Below, in pieces: positions 6,619 to 14,778 of a DNA stretch of 64,000 bases (its first letter is position 1; every line of letters starts with the position of its first letter). A model generated the notes under the pieces. The model was not told the origin of the DNA. It saw only the letters and a program-made list of their open reading frames with translations, and did no database searches. The DNA comes from Acidobacterium sp. S8 (GTDB taxonomy: Bacteria; Acidobacteriota; Terriglobia; Terriglobales; Acidobacteriaceae). The stretch lies in NCBI RefSeq assembly GCF_009765985.1, contig NZ_LMUM01000029.1, positions 25,660-89,659 of the forward strand, read 5' to 3'. Both the position numbers and the translations under genes were made by a program.

Positions 6619-8355
6619 ATGGGGCATCGCTTCAAAGTCTGGGCGCCGAAGGCGGAGACTCTCGGCGTTACGATCGATAACACCATACATCCAATGCAAC
6701 AGACTGTCGGAGGTTGGTGGCAGGCTGACGTCGAAGGCGCACGCGCCGACACGGATTATGCTTTTGTCATCGACCGCAGTGAGCCTGCCGTGCCCGATCC
6801 TCGCAGCGCATCGCAGCCACAGGGCGTGCATGGCCCTTCGCGCGTCCTAGATCACGCATCCTTCCAGTGGACAGAAGCACAGTGGCAGGCTGCTCCGCTT
6901 CCGAGCGCCATCATCTATGAGCTGCACATCGGCACATTTACGCCGGAAGGTACATTCGACGCTGCGCAACAGCATCTTGCATATCTCAAAGATCTCGGCG
7001 TCACCCACGTGGAGCTGATGCCGGTGAACGCATTCCCCGGCAATCATGGCTGGGGATACGATGGCGTCGATCTCTTCGCCCCGCATGAGCCCTACGGTGG
7101 CCCTGAAGCGTTAAAGCGTCTCGTCAACGCCTGTCATGAGCACGGGTTGGCGGTACTGCTTGACGTCGTCTACAACCACCTCGGCCCATCCGGAAATTAC
7201 CTCGGTAAATTCGCACCCTACTTCACACATCTGCACAACACCCCGTGGGGAGACGCCGTTAACCTTGAGGACGCGGGCAGCCATGAGGTGCGCCGCTTCT
7301 TCTGCGACAACGCCCTCATGTGGCTGCGCGATTACCACTTCGACGGCCTGCGCCTGGACGCCGTGCACGCCTACATGGACCGCTCTGCCATCCATTTCAT
7401 GGAGCAGCTGTCGAAAGAAGTACGCGCGCTCGAAGCCGAAACCAGCCATCGCTATGTCGTCATCGCCGAAAGCGACCTCAACGACCCGCGCCTCGTCACT
7501 GCGCCGGAAGCCGGCGGCTACGGAATGGACGCGCAGTGGAGTGATGATTTTCACCACGCGCTCGTCACCGTGCTCACCGGAGACCGCAGCGGCTACTACT
7601 CCGATTTCGGCACCATCGCCGATCTTGCCAAATCGCTGAAATCAGTCTTCGTCTACGACGGAATTTATGCGTCCCACCGTGACCGCATCCACGGTCGCCC
7701 CGTCGAAGGCTTACCGGCATGGCGCTTCCTCGGCTATGCGCAGGATCACGATCAGATCGGCAACCGCGCAAAAGGCGAGCGTCTCAATCACCTCACCAGT
7801 GAGAGCCGCACAAAAATCGCCGCCGCTCTTGTCTTCACCGCGCCCTTTGTTCCTATGCTCTTCCAGGGTGAAGAGTGGGCCGCAAGCACGCCTTTCCAGT
7901 ACTTCACCGATCACGAGGATAAAGAGCTGGGCCGCCTCGTCTCAGAAGGCCGAAAGAAAGAATTCGCTGCCTTCGGCTGGACCCCGGATGAAATCCCCGA
8001 CCCGCAGGATGAACAGACGTTTTTGCGCTCCAAGCTAAACTGGCAGGAGATCTCCGAGCCCGCGCACGCACAGATGCTCGACTGGTACAAGCAGCTCATC
8101 GCTCTACGCAAATCTCATCCCGAGCTGACAAGCGGCTCTCTTGAAGAAATAAACGTCGAATACAGCGAAACTGAAAAGTGGCTGCTACTGCATCGCAAAG
8201 ATCTCCAGATCATCGTCAATCTCGGCGGCAAAGAACTGAAGCGTGAGATAAAAGGCGCACAGATGCTGCTCGCCTCCGATCCCGCAATCTCATTCGCACA
8301 GACAACCCTTTCCCTGCCACCAGATTCCATCGCAATTCTCAAAACCGCAAAATAA
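6619..8355 (+). CDS. treZ: Malto-oligosyltrehalose trehalohydrolase
   Basis: A 578-residue GH13 enzyme that releases trehalose from maltooligosyl-trehalose, the second step of the TreY/TreZ route. The N-terminus (about 1-90) is the short beta-sandwich of TreZ, and the (beta/alpha)8 barrel follows. GH13 landmarks are DVVYNHLG (182-189), the nucleophile D247 in DGLRLDAVH, the acid/base E284 in VIAESD, and the transition-state stabiliser D378 in DHDQIGN. A small C-terminal beta domain closes the protein. The ribosome site AGGAAGAG lies just upstream. In most genomes treZ sits with treY and a debranching gene; neither is in this window. The trailing gap is packed with repeats. Confidence 0.92.
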   Translation: MGHRFKVWAPKAETLGVTIDNTIHPMQQTVGGWWQADVEGARADTDYAFVIDRSEPAVPDPRSASQPQGVHGPSRVLDHASFQWTEAQWQAAPLPSAIIYELHIGTFTPEGTFDAAQQHLAYLKDLGVTHVELMPVNAFPGNHGWGYDGVDLFAPHEPYGGPEALKRLVNACHEHGLAVLLDVVYNHLGPSGNYLGKFAPYFTHLHNTPWGDAVNLEDAGSHEVRRFFCDNALMWLRDYHFDGLRLDAVHAYMDRSAIHFMEQLSKEVRALEAETSHRYVVIAESDLNDPRLVTAPEAGGYGMDAQWSDDFHHALVTVLTGDRSGYYSDFGTIADLAKSLKSVFVYDGIYASHRDRIHGRPVEGLPAWRFLGYAQDHDQIGNRAKGERLNHLTSESRTKIAAALVFTAPFVPMLFQGEEWAASTPFQYFTDHEDKELGRLVSEGRKKEFAAFGWTPDEIPDPQDEQTFLRSKLNWQEISEPAHAQMLDWYKQLIALRKSHPELTSGSLEEINVEYSETEKWLLLHRKDLQIIVNLGGKELKREIKGAQMLLASDPAISFAQTTLSLPPDSIAILKTAK

Positions 8356-8376
8356 AAACAGGCAGAAGCATCCCAT

Positions 8377-8473
8377 GGGTCCCCCATCCTGAGCCGCAGG
8401 CGAAGGGTGGGATAAAGCCGGAGCGAATCATGCCGGGTGCCCCATCCTTTCGCGCACTTTGCGAAAGAGTGGG
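8377..8473 (+). repeat. Intergenic repeats of the GGGTGCCCCAT family (two copies)
   Basis: Two adjacent units (8377-8413 and 8435-8473). The second is the standard form, in which CCCATCCTTTCGC pairs with GCGAAAGGGTGGG (here with GAG in the stem) around a short loop. The first carries the variant centre GAGCCGCAGGCGAAG. Similar units recur downstream at 11.6, 13.0, 13.2, 14.1 and 16.2 kb. Translation of the second unit gives a false N-terminal extension to the next gene. Confidence 0.85.
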
Positions 8474-8528
8474 AGACCACAACTCTTTACCACAAAAAGT
8501 CGAGACACCTTCCAGAAAGAAAAGCAGG

Positions 8529-8596
8529 GTAGAAGCACCGGGCTTTAGCCCGGTGAAAATGCCACGTCCAAATAGAAGGGGCTTCAGCCCCGGCCC
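8529..8596 (+). repeat. Two short palindromic repeats (CACCGGGCTTTAGCCCGGTG and GGGGCTTCAGCCCC types)
   Basis: The first is a near-perfect hairpin centred on TTTA at 8545-8548. The second is GGGGCTTCAGCCCC at 8577-8590. The same ordered pair recurs at 13120-13180 and at 14449-14520. Confidence 0.8.
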
Positions 8597-8618
8597 TCCC
8601 ACGAAGTTCAGGGAAGAA

Positions 8619-9476
8619 ATGTTGTACGCTGGTTCTGCCACGATGCATACGCTTGAATTTTCAGGTTGGATATTCCTAAGCTCGATACTCGCCGGACTCC
8701 TCGGAGCACTCACTGGCCTCGGTGGCGGCGTTGTCATCGTTCCCGTGCTCACGCTGCTCTTTCATATCGACATCCGCTACGCCATCGGCGCATCGCTCGT
8801 CTCCGTCATCGCAACCTCATCCGGAGCAGCGGCAGCTTATGTACGCGAAGGCTTTTCCAACGTCCGCATCGGCATGTTTCTTGAGATTGCAACCACCTTT
8901 GGCGCGCTCCTCGGTGCATACCTCACAATGATCGTCTCCACGCATGCCATCGGCTTCATCTTCGGCGCCGTGCTGCTCTACTCTGCATATGCGTCGTTGC
9001 GAAAACATCCCGACGAAACTCACAAAGAGCCGAACCAGCTAGCGCTGAAGCTCCGGTTACATGGCAGCTACCCCACCCGGAACGGCCCCGAAAGCTATGT
9101 CGCGCAGAATGTCCCCGCAGGCTTCAGCCTCATGTTCGTAGCCGGTGCGCTCTCCGGCCTGCTCGGAATCGGCTCCGGAGCTGTCAAAGTGTTAGCCATG
9201 GATCAGGCCATGCGCCTGCCCTTCAAAGTCTCGACGACGACCAGTAATTTCATGATCGGCGTCACTGCCGCCGCCAGCGCCGGAATTTATCTCAGTCGCG
9301 GTTACATTTCACCTGCCCTCGCCATGCCGGTCATACTGGGTGTGCTTCTCGGATCACTTACCGGTTCCCGCATGCTGGTAAAAGTAAACGTAAAGACCCT
9401 GCGTATGATCTTCGCCGTAGTCATCGTTCTGCTCGGAATCGAAATGATCTACAACAGCTTCACAGGAAGGCTCTAA
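8619..9476 (+). CDS. TauE/SafE family sulfite/organosulfonate exporter
   Basis: A 285-residue membrane protein with about eight hydrophobic segments in two related halves. Each half contains the small-residue-rich TSUP signature (ALTGLGGGVVIVP near the N-terminus; LSGLLGIGSGAVKV in the second half). The family moves sulfite, sulfonates or other sulfur-containing anions. I start at ATG 8619, preceded by AGGGAAG; the frame is open to 8430, but the extra 63 codons are translated intergenic repeats. An alternative start is ATG 8643. The following DUF1634 gene starts 2 bases after the stop, a common partner pairing. Confidence 0.85.
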   Translation: MLYAGSATMHTLEFSGWIFLSSILAGLLGALTGLGGGVVIVPVLTLLFHIDIRYAIGASLVSVIATSSGAAAAYVREGFSNVRIGMFLEIATTFGALLGAYLTMIVSTHAIGFIFGAVLLYSAYASLRKHPDETHKEPNQLALKLRLHGSYPTRNGPESYVAQNVPAGFSLMFVAGALSGLLGIGSGAVKVLAMDQAMRLPFKVSTTTSNFMIGVTAAASAGIYLSRGYISPALAMPVILGVLLGSLTGSRMLVKVNVKTLRMIFAVVIVLLGIEMIYNSFTGRL

Positions 9477-9478
9477 GA

Positions 9479-9844
9479 ATGAACGACCAGAAAATGGAAG
9501 TCATGATGGGCTACCTGCTGCGCACCGGAGTACTCATCGCCGCAGCCGTCGTCTTCATCGGCGGCATACTCTATCTGAATCAGAATCGCGGCCCACGACC
9601 CGACTACTCCACCTTCCACGGCGTAGCCGCCGAGCTGCGCAGCCCCGGTCAAATCATCAGGCAGATTCCCACCGGCAACACGAACGCCATCATCCAACTC
9701 GGACTTCTGCTATTGATCGCCACGCCGATCGCTCGCGTTATCTTCGCCGCCTTTGGCTTCTTCGCGGAAAAAGACAGGCTTTACGTCGCGGTCAGCCTCA
9801 TCGTACTGGCAGTGCTGATGTACGGCCTGCTCTACCATCACTGA
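9479..9844 (+). CDS. DUF1634 membrane protein
   Basis: A 121-residue protein with three hydrophobic segments (about residues 10-32, 68-90 and 98-118), matching the length and layout of DUF1634. This family of unknown function is regularly encoded directly after a TauE/SafE transporter and is probably its partner subunit. The 2-base gap to the exporter gene supports one operon and translational coupling. The function is inferred from context only. Confidence 0.8.
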   Translation: MNDQKMEVMMGYLLRTGVLIAAAVVFIGGILYLNQNRGPRPDYSTFHGVAAELRSPGQIIRQIPTGNTNAIIQLGLLLLIATPIARVIFAAFGFFAEKDRLYVAVSLIVLAVLMYGLLYHH

Positions 9845-9949
9845 GCCGGAACAACTCGGTTATCATCCTCAGCGCAGAACGGAATGAAGCCGAAGGACTT
9901 GATTTTTCCTTCATCCGAAGTCACGGCAAATATCCAAAGAATGAAAAAC

Positions 9950-10025
9950 GTCATTCTGAGCCGCAGGCGAAGAATCCCCAACCACCTTCGCGTGAGATTC
10001 TTCATCCCTTCGCTACTCAAAATGA
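9950..10025. repeat. Inverted GTCATTCTGAG repeat element
   Basis: An imperfect inverted repeat: GTCATTCTGAG with CGAAGAATC in the left half, and GATTCTTC with CAAAATGAC in the right half. A half-unit of the same type occurs at 23180-23210, and a related unit lies at about 14001-14050. It looks like a small non-coding dispersed element. Confidence 0.65.
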
Positions 10026-10074
10026 CGCCGTTCTTAGCTGAAACGAAAATCAGCCGATCCCGAAACCACCAAAC

Positions 10075-11490
10075 CTACTGAGCTGGAATCACCAGGTACT
10101 GCTCCAGCCTCCCATCCGGCATCGTATAAGTCGTCACGCGCACCCGCTGCGAACTATTCTTAAAAGTGACCGCAAATACGCGAAATGTCATCCCGCCGCG
10201 CAATTCCTCCGCCAACTGGTGAAAGCTGGCCGTCTCACCCAGCGGCTTCAAGCTCGAAGAAAAGTCGCCAAGCCCCTGCGCATCGAAATAAGCATTGCAG
10301 TTATCCGTAAACAGCGAGCGGTCAATCTGCCCCTGCTGCAGCCCCTTGAAGATCACAAGCCCCTGCCCCTCAGCCTGCGATGCCGACTCCGCATCCATAC
10401 CCAGCACCATCGGAGTCAGCTCGCGCCCAATCGCTGCCGCCGCCGGAGAAGCATCCTGATTCGTCAGCACCACAATCGCCGCCTTGTCATCCGGAAACAC
10501 AATGTTCTCCGACACAAAGCCCGACACCTCGCCCGAATGCTCGAGCGCCGCATGCCCTGACCTCGGCGTCGTAAACATGCCCAGCCCGTAGCCGCTGTCC
10601 GCGCCATCTTTCAGCTTTACTGAAGTAAACATCTGCTTATACGAATCAGCCGAAAGCAGCGAGCGGTTCATCACGCTGATGTCCCACAGCGCCAGATCAT
10701 GCGCCGGCATCGCCAACTCGCCCGCCGCAAACATCCAGCCCGCGCCTTCTTTCGGAGCAGGCCGCAGTGGCCCCAGCGCATAGCGAATATATCCGCTGGC
10801 ATCCGTGTCGCCCAGCTTCGCTACATCCGTGTTGTAAACCGACTTCATATCGAGCGGAGCAAACACCTTCTCCTGCAGCTGCCGCATCAGCGGCTCACCG
10901 CCCAGCTTCTCAACAATCAATCCGGCAATCACAAAGTTCGTATTCGAGTACTGCCACTTCGTTCCCGGATCAAAATCGAGCGGCTTCTTCGCCCAGGTAT
11001 CCACAATGTACTGCGCCGTCGTCGCCTTCCGCATCGGAGGCATCAGATAATCCTCCGGCCAGTAATCCTGGTAGCCCGATGTATGCGACAACAGCATGCG
11101 GATCGTCACCTCGTCGCCGCGCGTCAGCCCCGGAATATACTTCGAAACCGGGTCGTCAATCGAAAGCTTGCCCTGCTGCTGCAGCAACAGAATCGCAGCC
11201 GCCGTAAACTGCTTCGAGATCGACCCAATCGAATACCGCATCTCGGGCGCAGCCAGCGTCAGCGGCTCCAGCCGCGCCTTTCCGTAAGCATGCGTGTAAA
11301 CAATCTGCCCCTTCTGCACAATCGCAACCGAAGCCGAAGGCACTCCCGTGTCCTCAAGAACCCTGTTGGCAGCCGCATCAATCTTGCCACGCAAATCGGC
11401 GGATATCGTATTGACTGTCTGCGCACTCACAAACATCGCAGACGCAGAAACAAAACACACAAGAAGCAAAGCAGAAATAGAGCGGCGCAT
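10075..11490 (-). CDS. Secreted serine hydrolase, beta-lactamase/PBP-like
   Basis: A 471-residue protein of the class C beta-lactamase / esterase superfamily. Residues 1-23 are a signal peptide ending near FVSAQ. The catalytic S90-x-x-K93 motif is in GSISKQF, and the YSN tyrosine motif is in WQYSNTNF. The HSG-type third motif appears as LEHSGEVSG. The last 80 or so residues form an extra C-terminal domain seen in many such hydrolases. Substrate (peptidoglycan, ester or beta-lactam) is unknown; a true resistance role is not supported. The frame extends upstream to 11787 only through translated repeats, so I use the ATG at 11490. Confidence 0.8.
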   Translation of the reverse strand: MRRSISALLLVCFVSASAMFVSAQTVNTISADLRGKIDAAANRVLEDTGVPSASVAIVQKGQIVYTHAYGKARLEPLTLAAPEMRYSIGSISKQFTAAAILLLQQQGKLSIDDPVSKYIPGLTRGDEVTIRMLLSHTSGYQDYWPEDYLMPPMRKATTAQYIVDTWAKKPLDFDPGTKWQYSNTNFVIAGLIVEKLGGEPLMRQLQEKVFAPLDMKSVYNTDVAKLGDTDASGYIRYALGPLRPAPKEGAGWMFAAGELAMPAHDLALWDISVMNRSLLSADSYKQMFTSVKLKDGADSGYGLGMFTTPRSGHAALEHSGEVSGFVSENIVFPDDKAAIVVLTNQDASPAAAAIGRELTPMVLGMDAESASQAEGQGLVIFKGLQQGQIDRSLFTDNCNAYFDAQGLGDFSSSLKPLGETASFHQLAEELRGGMTFRVFAVTFKNSSQRVRVTTYTMPDGRLEQYLVIPAQ

Positions 11491-11588
11491 CGTGCTCAAA
11501 GAGTAGCAAAGGAAATCGCAGTTGCGACAAAATTTGAAGTGGCCTTTCAGGTAGAAGCCCCGGCCGTTTCTCCAAAGCCGCCAGAGCC

Positions 11589-11626
11589 GGGTGCCCCATC
11601 CTTTCGCACCTTGCGAAAGGGTGGGA
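11589..11626. repeat. GGGTGCCCCAT-family repeat
   Basis: Standard hairpin unit with loop ACCTT in the divergent gap between the serine hydrolase and the asparaginase genes. Confidence 0.8.
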
Positions 11627-11662
11627 GAGCGAAAATCTCCACTCCCACATAAGCAAATACCC

Positions 11663-11700
11663 GGGTGCCCCATCCTGAGCCGCAGGCGAAGGGTGGGATA
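11663..11700. repeat. GGGTGCCCCAT-family repeat, variant centre
   Basis: Same ends as the standard unit but with GAGCCGCAGGCGAAG in the middle, like the copy at 8377. It is followed by ATAAAGCC, as in that copy. Confidence 0.8.
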
Positions 11701-11738
11701 AAGCCAGAGCAAAACCCATGCCGCCAGGACCGGATGAT

Positions 11739-12983
11739 ATGCTGCCACCAATGACGACCCGCCGCGACTTCCTTTCACGCAGCGCAATGACCGCAGCCAG
11801 TCTCAGCGCAATCACGCAAGCCCCAGCCCAGCAAAGCCAGACCGCCGAAGGCATCAAGCAGCTTCCGCCGCCGAAGAAGCCCGTCATCGTCACTCGACAC
11901 ACCGGCGACAACTCCGTGGACGAGGCCTACAAGATGCTCCTCGACGGCACCGACACGCTCGACGCCTGCAACCACATCTGCCTCGCGCGCGAAGATGATC
12001 CCAACGATCACAGCGTCGGCTACGGCGGCCTGCCCAATGAAGACGGCTTCGTCGAGCTCGACGCCTGCTGCATGCACGGCCCCACGCGCGCCGCAGGCTC
12101 CGTCGGCGCCATTCAGAACATCCGCCACGCCTGCCTCGTCTCGCGTCTCGTCATGGAGCGCACCGGCCACGTCATGCTCACCGGCAAGGGCGCCGAGCAC
12201 CTCGCCGTCATGCACGGCCTCAAGCGCGAAGACATGCTCACCGACGACGCACGCAAAATGTGGCTTCTCTGGAAAGAAAGCCGCACCAGCCAGAACTTCT
12301 GGGGCCCGCCCATGCTCGCACCCGGCGGTAAATCGGCGAACCCGGCGCCTGAGCTGCACCCGCAGAAACACAGCATGATCCCGCGCCATCCCGGCCTCGA
12401 ATGGGCCGACGAAATCCGCACGCGCTCGCAGCAGCTCACCGCCATGGCCATCGACCTCGGCATCCCCGAACGCAAGCGCGCCTTCGCCGTCGAGCAGATG
12501 CTCTGGCCCACCACCGGAACCATCCACGTCTCCTGCGTCAACACCAAAGGCGAAATGTCCGGAGCCACCACCACCTCCGGTCAGGCCTTCAAAATCGCCG
12601 GCAGACTCGGCGACTCGCCCATCATCGGAGCAGGCTGCTACACCGATCAGGACATCGGCTCCGCAGGCGCAACCGGCTCCGGCGAAGAGAACATCAAGGT
12701 CGCCGGCGCGCACACTATCGTCGATTGCATGCGCCAGGGCATGAGCCCCAAAGAGGCAGGCCTCGAAGCCCTGCGCCGCATCGTCCGCAACTACAACGGC
12801 GACATGGCAAAGATCCGCTACCTCGACATGATCTACTACATCGTCCGCAAAGACGGCGCCTACGCCGGCGTCTCTCTCTGGAGCACCACCGCCAACGGCA
12901 CCCCCAAAGTCTTCTCCGTCCACGACGGCCAATATCGCGTAGAAAACTGCGCCTGGCTGTTAGAAGGCACCACGACAAACTAA
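11739..12983 (+). CDS. Glycosylasparaginase (N4-(beta-N-acetylglucosaminyl)-L-asparaginase)
   Basis: A 414-residue Ntn-hydrolase of the asparaginase-2 family, which cleaves the GlcNAc-Asn linkage. The twin-arginine signal TTRRDFLSRSAMTAAS is at the N-terminus, so export through Tat is expected. The proenzyme is cut before a nucleophilic threonine; the best candidate is the T in GTIHVSCV, in the expected mid-protein position, followed by the substrate-binding blocks RLGDSPIIGAG and GSGEEN. The start at 11739 has AGGA 9 bases upstream; ATG 11751 would also keep the Tat motif. The GC-rich gene produces long shadow frames on both strands, which I ignore. Confidence 0.88.
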   Translation: MLPPMTTRRDFLSRSAMTAASLSAITQAPAQQSQTAEGIKQLPPPKKPVIVTRHTGDNSVDEAYKMLLDGTDTLDACNHICLAREDDPNDHSVGYGGLPNEDGFVELDACCMHGPTRAAGSVGAIQNIRHACLVSRLVMERTGHVMLTGKGAEHLAVMHGLKREDMLTDDARKMWLLWKESRTSQNFWGPPMLAPGGKSANPAPELHPQKHSMIPRHPGLEWADEIRTRSQQLTAMAIDLGIPERKRAFAVEQMLWPTTGTIHVSCVNTKGEMSGATTTSGQAFKIAGRLGDSPIIGAGCYTDQDIGSAGATGSGEENIKVAGAHTIVDCMRQGMSPKEAGLEALRRIVRNYNGDMAKIRYLDMIYYIVRKDGAYAGVSLWSTTANGTPKVFSVHDGQYRVENCAWLLEGTTTN

Positions 12984-13005
12984 AAATGCTGTGGTGCCCG
13001 GTGCC

Positions 13006-13045
13006 GGGTGCCCCATCCTTTCGCGCACTTTGCGAAAGGGTGGGA
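13006..13045. repeat. GGGTGCCCCAT-family repeat
   Basis: Standard unit with the same GCACTTT loop as the 8435 copy, 20 bases after the asparaginase stop. It could serve as a terminator-like hairpin. Confidence 0.8.
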
Positions 13046-13119
13046 AAGAGCACACATCTCCAACCACGAATATCAGCACAGATAGATGCCGCGAAAACGC
13101 TCGAAAATCAAAACCATGG

Positions 13120-13180
13120 TAGAAGCACCGGGCTTTAGCCCGGTGAATAGCCAGAAAAAAGAAGGGGCTTCAGCCCCGGG
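13120..13180. repeat. Pair of palindromic repeats as at 8529
   Basis: AGAAGCACCGGGCTTTAGCC type hairpin followed 14 bases later by GGGGCTTCAGCCCC. Order and spacing repeat those at 8529-8596. Confidence 0.8.
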
Positions 13181-13204
13181 CCTTTCTCCAACCTTCCCAA
13201 TCTG

Positions 13205-13249
13205 CCGGGTGCCGGGTGCCTTTCGCGTACCTTGCGAAAGGGTGGGGAG
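13205..13249. repeat. GGGTGCC-family repeat, rearranged
   Basis: A copy with a duplicated CCGGGTGC start and a missing CCATC segment, but the TTTCGCG-TACCTT-GCGAAAGGGTGGGG half intact. Confidence 0.7.
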
Positions 13250-13339
13250 AGCACCCTTCAACCGTGAATCCCAGCATCCTCTCAAATCCGAAAACAGGGC
13301 TTCAGTCTCCGCCTTCACTCTGCTAAAACAGAAGCAGCC

Positions 13340-13966
13340 ATGAAAAACCTCCTCAAGGGATACCAGCGCTTCCGCAACGAAGTCTTCCCTCAAATGAAGG
13401 ACCACTTCCGCCAGCTCGCCGAGGTCCAATCCCCGGAAGTCCTCTTCATCACCTGTGCTGACTCGCGTATCGTCCCCAGCCTCATTCTGCAAGCCGAGCC
13501 CGGCGACTTATTCGTCTCCCGCAGCGTAGGCAACATCGTTCCGCCCTTTGGCGAAACCCCCGGCGGCGTCACCTCCACCCTCGAATACGCAGTCAAGGTT
13601 CTCAAGGTACGCCACGTCATCATCTGCGGACACTCCGACTGTGGCGCGATCAAAGCCGTCGTCGGGAAAAAGGATCTTTCCGGCCTGCCCAACACCGGCG
13701 CATGGTTGAAATACGTCGACGCCGCCTGGCAATACTGCGATCCCGGCTCCACGCCGAAGGACCCGAAAGAGCTGCATACCACCCTCATCTATGCCAACGT
13801 CATCGCCCAGCTCCACCACCTGAAAACGCACCCCGAAGTCGCCGACGGCCTGGCAAACGGAACCCTGCAGATCCACGGCTGGTACTACGACATCCCCACC
13901 GGATCGATCGAAACCTACAACGAGCAAACAAAGCGATTCCACCCCCTCGAAGACCTCATCTCTTAG
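13340..13966 (+). CDS. Beta-class carbonic anhydrase
   Basis: A 208-residue cytoplasmic enzyme that interconverts CO2 and bicarbonate. The zinc ligands of the beta class are C39, H98 and C101 (CADSR and GHSDCG); the D41-R43 pair of the CxDSR motif is present. RSVGNIVPPF and GGVTSTLEYAV are also typical. Length and motifs are complete. It stands alone between two repeat-rich gaps, so no operon partner is implied. Confidence 0.92.
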   Translation: MKNLLKGYQRFRNEVFPQMKDHFRQLAEVQSPEVLFITCADSRIVPSLILQAEPGDLFVSRSVGNIVPPFGETPGGVTSTLEYAVKVLKVRHVIICGHSDCGAIKAVVGKKDLSGLPNTGAWLKYVDAAWQYCDPGSTPKDPKELHTTLIYANVIAQLHHLKTHPEVADGLANGTLQIHGWYYDIPTGSIETYNEQTKRFHPLEDLIS

Positions 13967-14119
13967 GCACAAGAGGATTCACAGATCTTCCGCCAACCGC
14001 CGTCATCCTGAGCGAACCTTGAGCGTAGCGAAAGGGAAGTCGAAGGATCCGCGAACAAAGTTCGTGCGAAGCCCTTGCGCAAGCAAGGCCCGCTATTTCA
14101 CATCGATAAGCAACAACAC

Positions 14120-14160
14120 TGGGTGCCCCATCCTTTCGCGTTCTTGCGAAAGGGTGGGAG
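14120..14160. repeat. GGGTGCCCCAT-family repeat
   Basis: Standard hairpin unit with a GTTCTT loop. Confidence 0.8.
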
Positions 14161-14210
14161 CCAACGCTGCTCCATAGCGAGACGGGTTTCCAGAGCAGAA
14201 GAACTGAACG

Positions 14211-14520
14211 GGGTTTCAGGTAAAAGCACCGGCCTCTAACCCGGTGATAAGCAACACTGGGTGCCCCATTCTGAGCGCAGCGAAGGGTGGGGAGATCACT
14301 TAGACGTCCATTATGAACAGGTTTTCAGATAGAAGCACTAAGCCTCTAACCCATTGATAAGCAGCAACACCTGGGTGCCCCATTTCTGACCCTGAAAGGG
14401 AAGGTGGGGAAACCATGAGACATCCACAATGAACAAGGTTTTTAGGGTAGAAGCACCGGGCTTCCAGCCCGGTGAATCACCAACAAGTCTCCAAGGGGCT
14501 TTAGCCCCGGGCAATCCCCA
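14211..14520. repeat. Tandem array of composite repeats, period about 110 bp
   Basis: Three degenerate copies, starting near 14211, 14320 and 14438. Each begins with GGTTT(T)CAG or similar plus an AGAAGCAC hairpin (GCCTCTAACCC form in the first two). The first two continue into GATAAGCA, then GGGTGCCCCAT and AAGGGTGGGG-type ends, and a (A)GACATCCA-like tail. The third ends instead in a GGGGCTTTAGCCCC palindrome. The array appears to have grown by duplication of the two repeat families together. Confidence 0.7.
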
Positions 14521-14682
14521 AAAATCTTGTCAAGCCCCCGCCGCAATCTAAAATCCCTTAAATCAAACATTCCAAAGGAAAAATTAACCAAAGAAAGTTG
14601 GCAGAGTATTATGCCCAAAATTGCTATCCTGAAATAGAGGGGAAAAAAGAGGTAACCATTCGAAACCGATTACCCCGTAAGT

Positions 14683-14699
14683 CATTGAAAACAATAGAA
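14683..14699. repeat. ATTGAAAACAATAGAA motif, copy 1
   Basis: Small palindrome ATTG-AAAA-CAAT followed by AGAA, with GTAAGT just before it. A second copy is 72 bases downstream. Confidence 0.5.
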
Positions 14700-14754
14700 T
14701 CGACTTAACCCATTAAGAATGAGCGAGATAGCAGGGGATGACCCCCCGCTAAGC

Positions 14755-14771
14755 TATTGAAAACAATAGAA
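14755..14771. repeat. ATTGAAAACAATAGAA motif, copy 2
   Basis: Same 16-base core as copy 1, preceded by CTAAGC. It is followed by a G-rich run that encodes the last residues of the cca gene on the minus strand. Confidence 0.5.
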
Positions 14772-14778
14772 AACGGAA

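Larger units (their letters stand above)
13967..14778. other. Repeat-rich gene-free gap
   Basis: No gene is supported in these 812 bases. From left to right they hold a GTCATCCTGAGC-type unit (about 14001-14050), a standard GGGTGCCCCAT repeat (14120-14160), a tandem array of composite units (14211-14520), an AT-rich stretch without clear features (about 14530-14660), and two copies of an ATTGAAAACAAT motif (14683 and 14755). Confidence 0.8.

Noticed and set aside
10699..11652. Plus-strand frame over the serine hydrolase gene
   Set aside because: It is Arg-rich and without motifs. The minus-strand SxxK enzyme is complete.
11775..12932. Long minus-strand frame over the glycosylasparaginase gene
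   Set aside because: It is rich in Ala, Gly and Val, has no domain and lies wholly inside a well-supported plus-strand gene. High GC explains the open frame.
14120..14520. CRISPR array
   Set aside because: The units are over 100 bp and degenerate, with no uniform spacers and no cas genes. It is a tandem repeat array.
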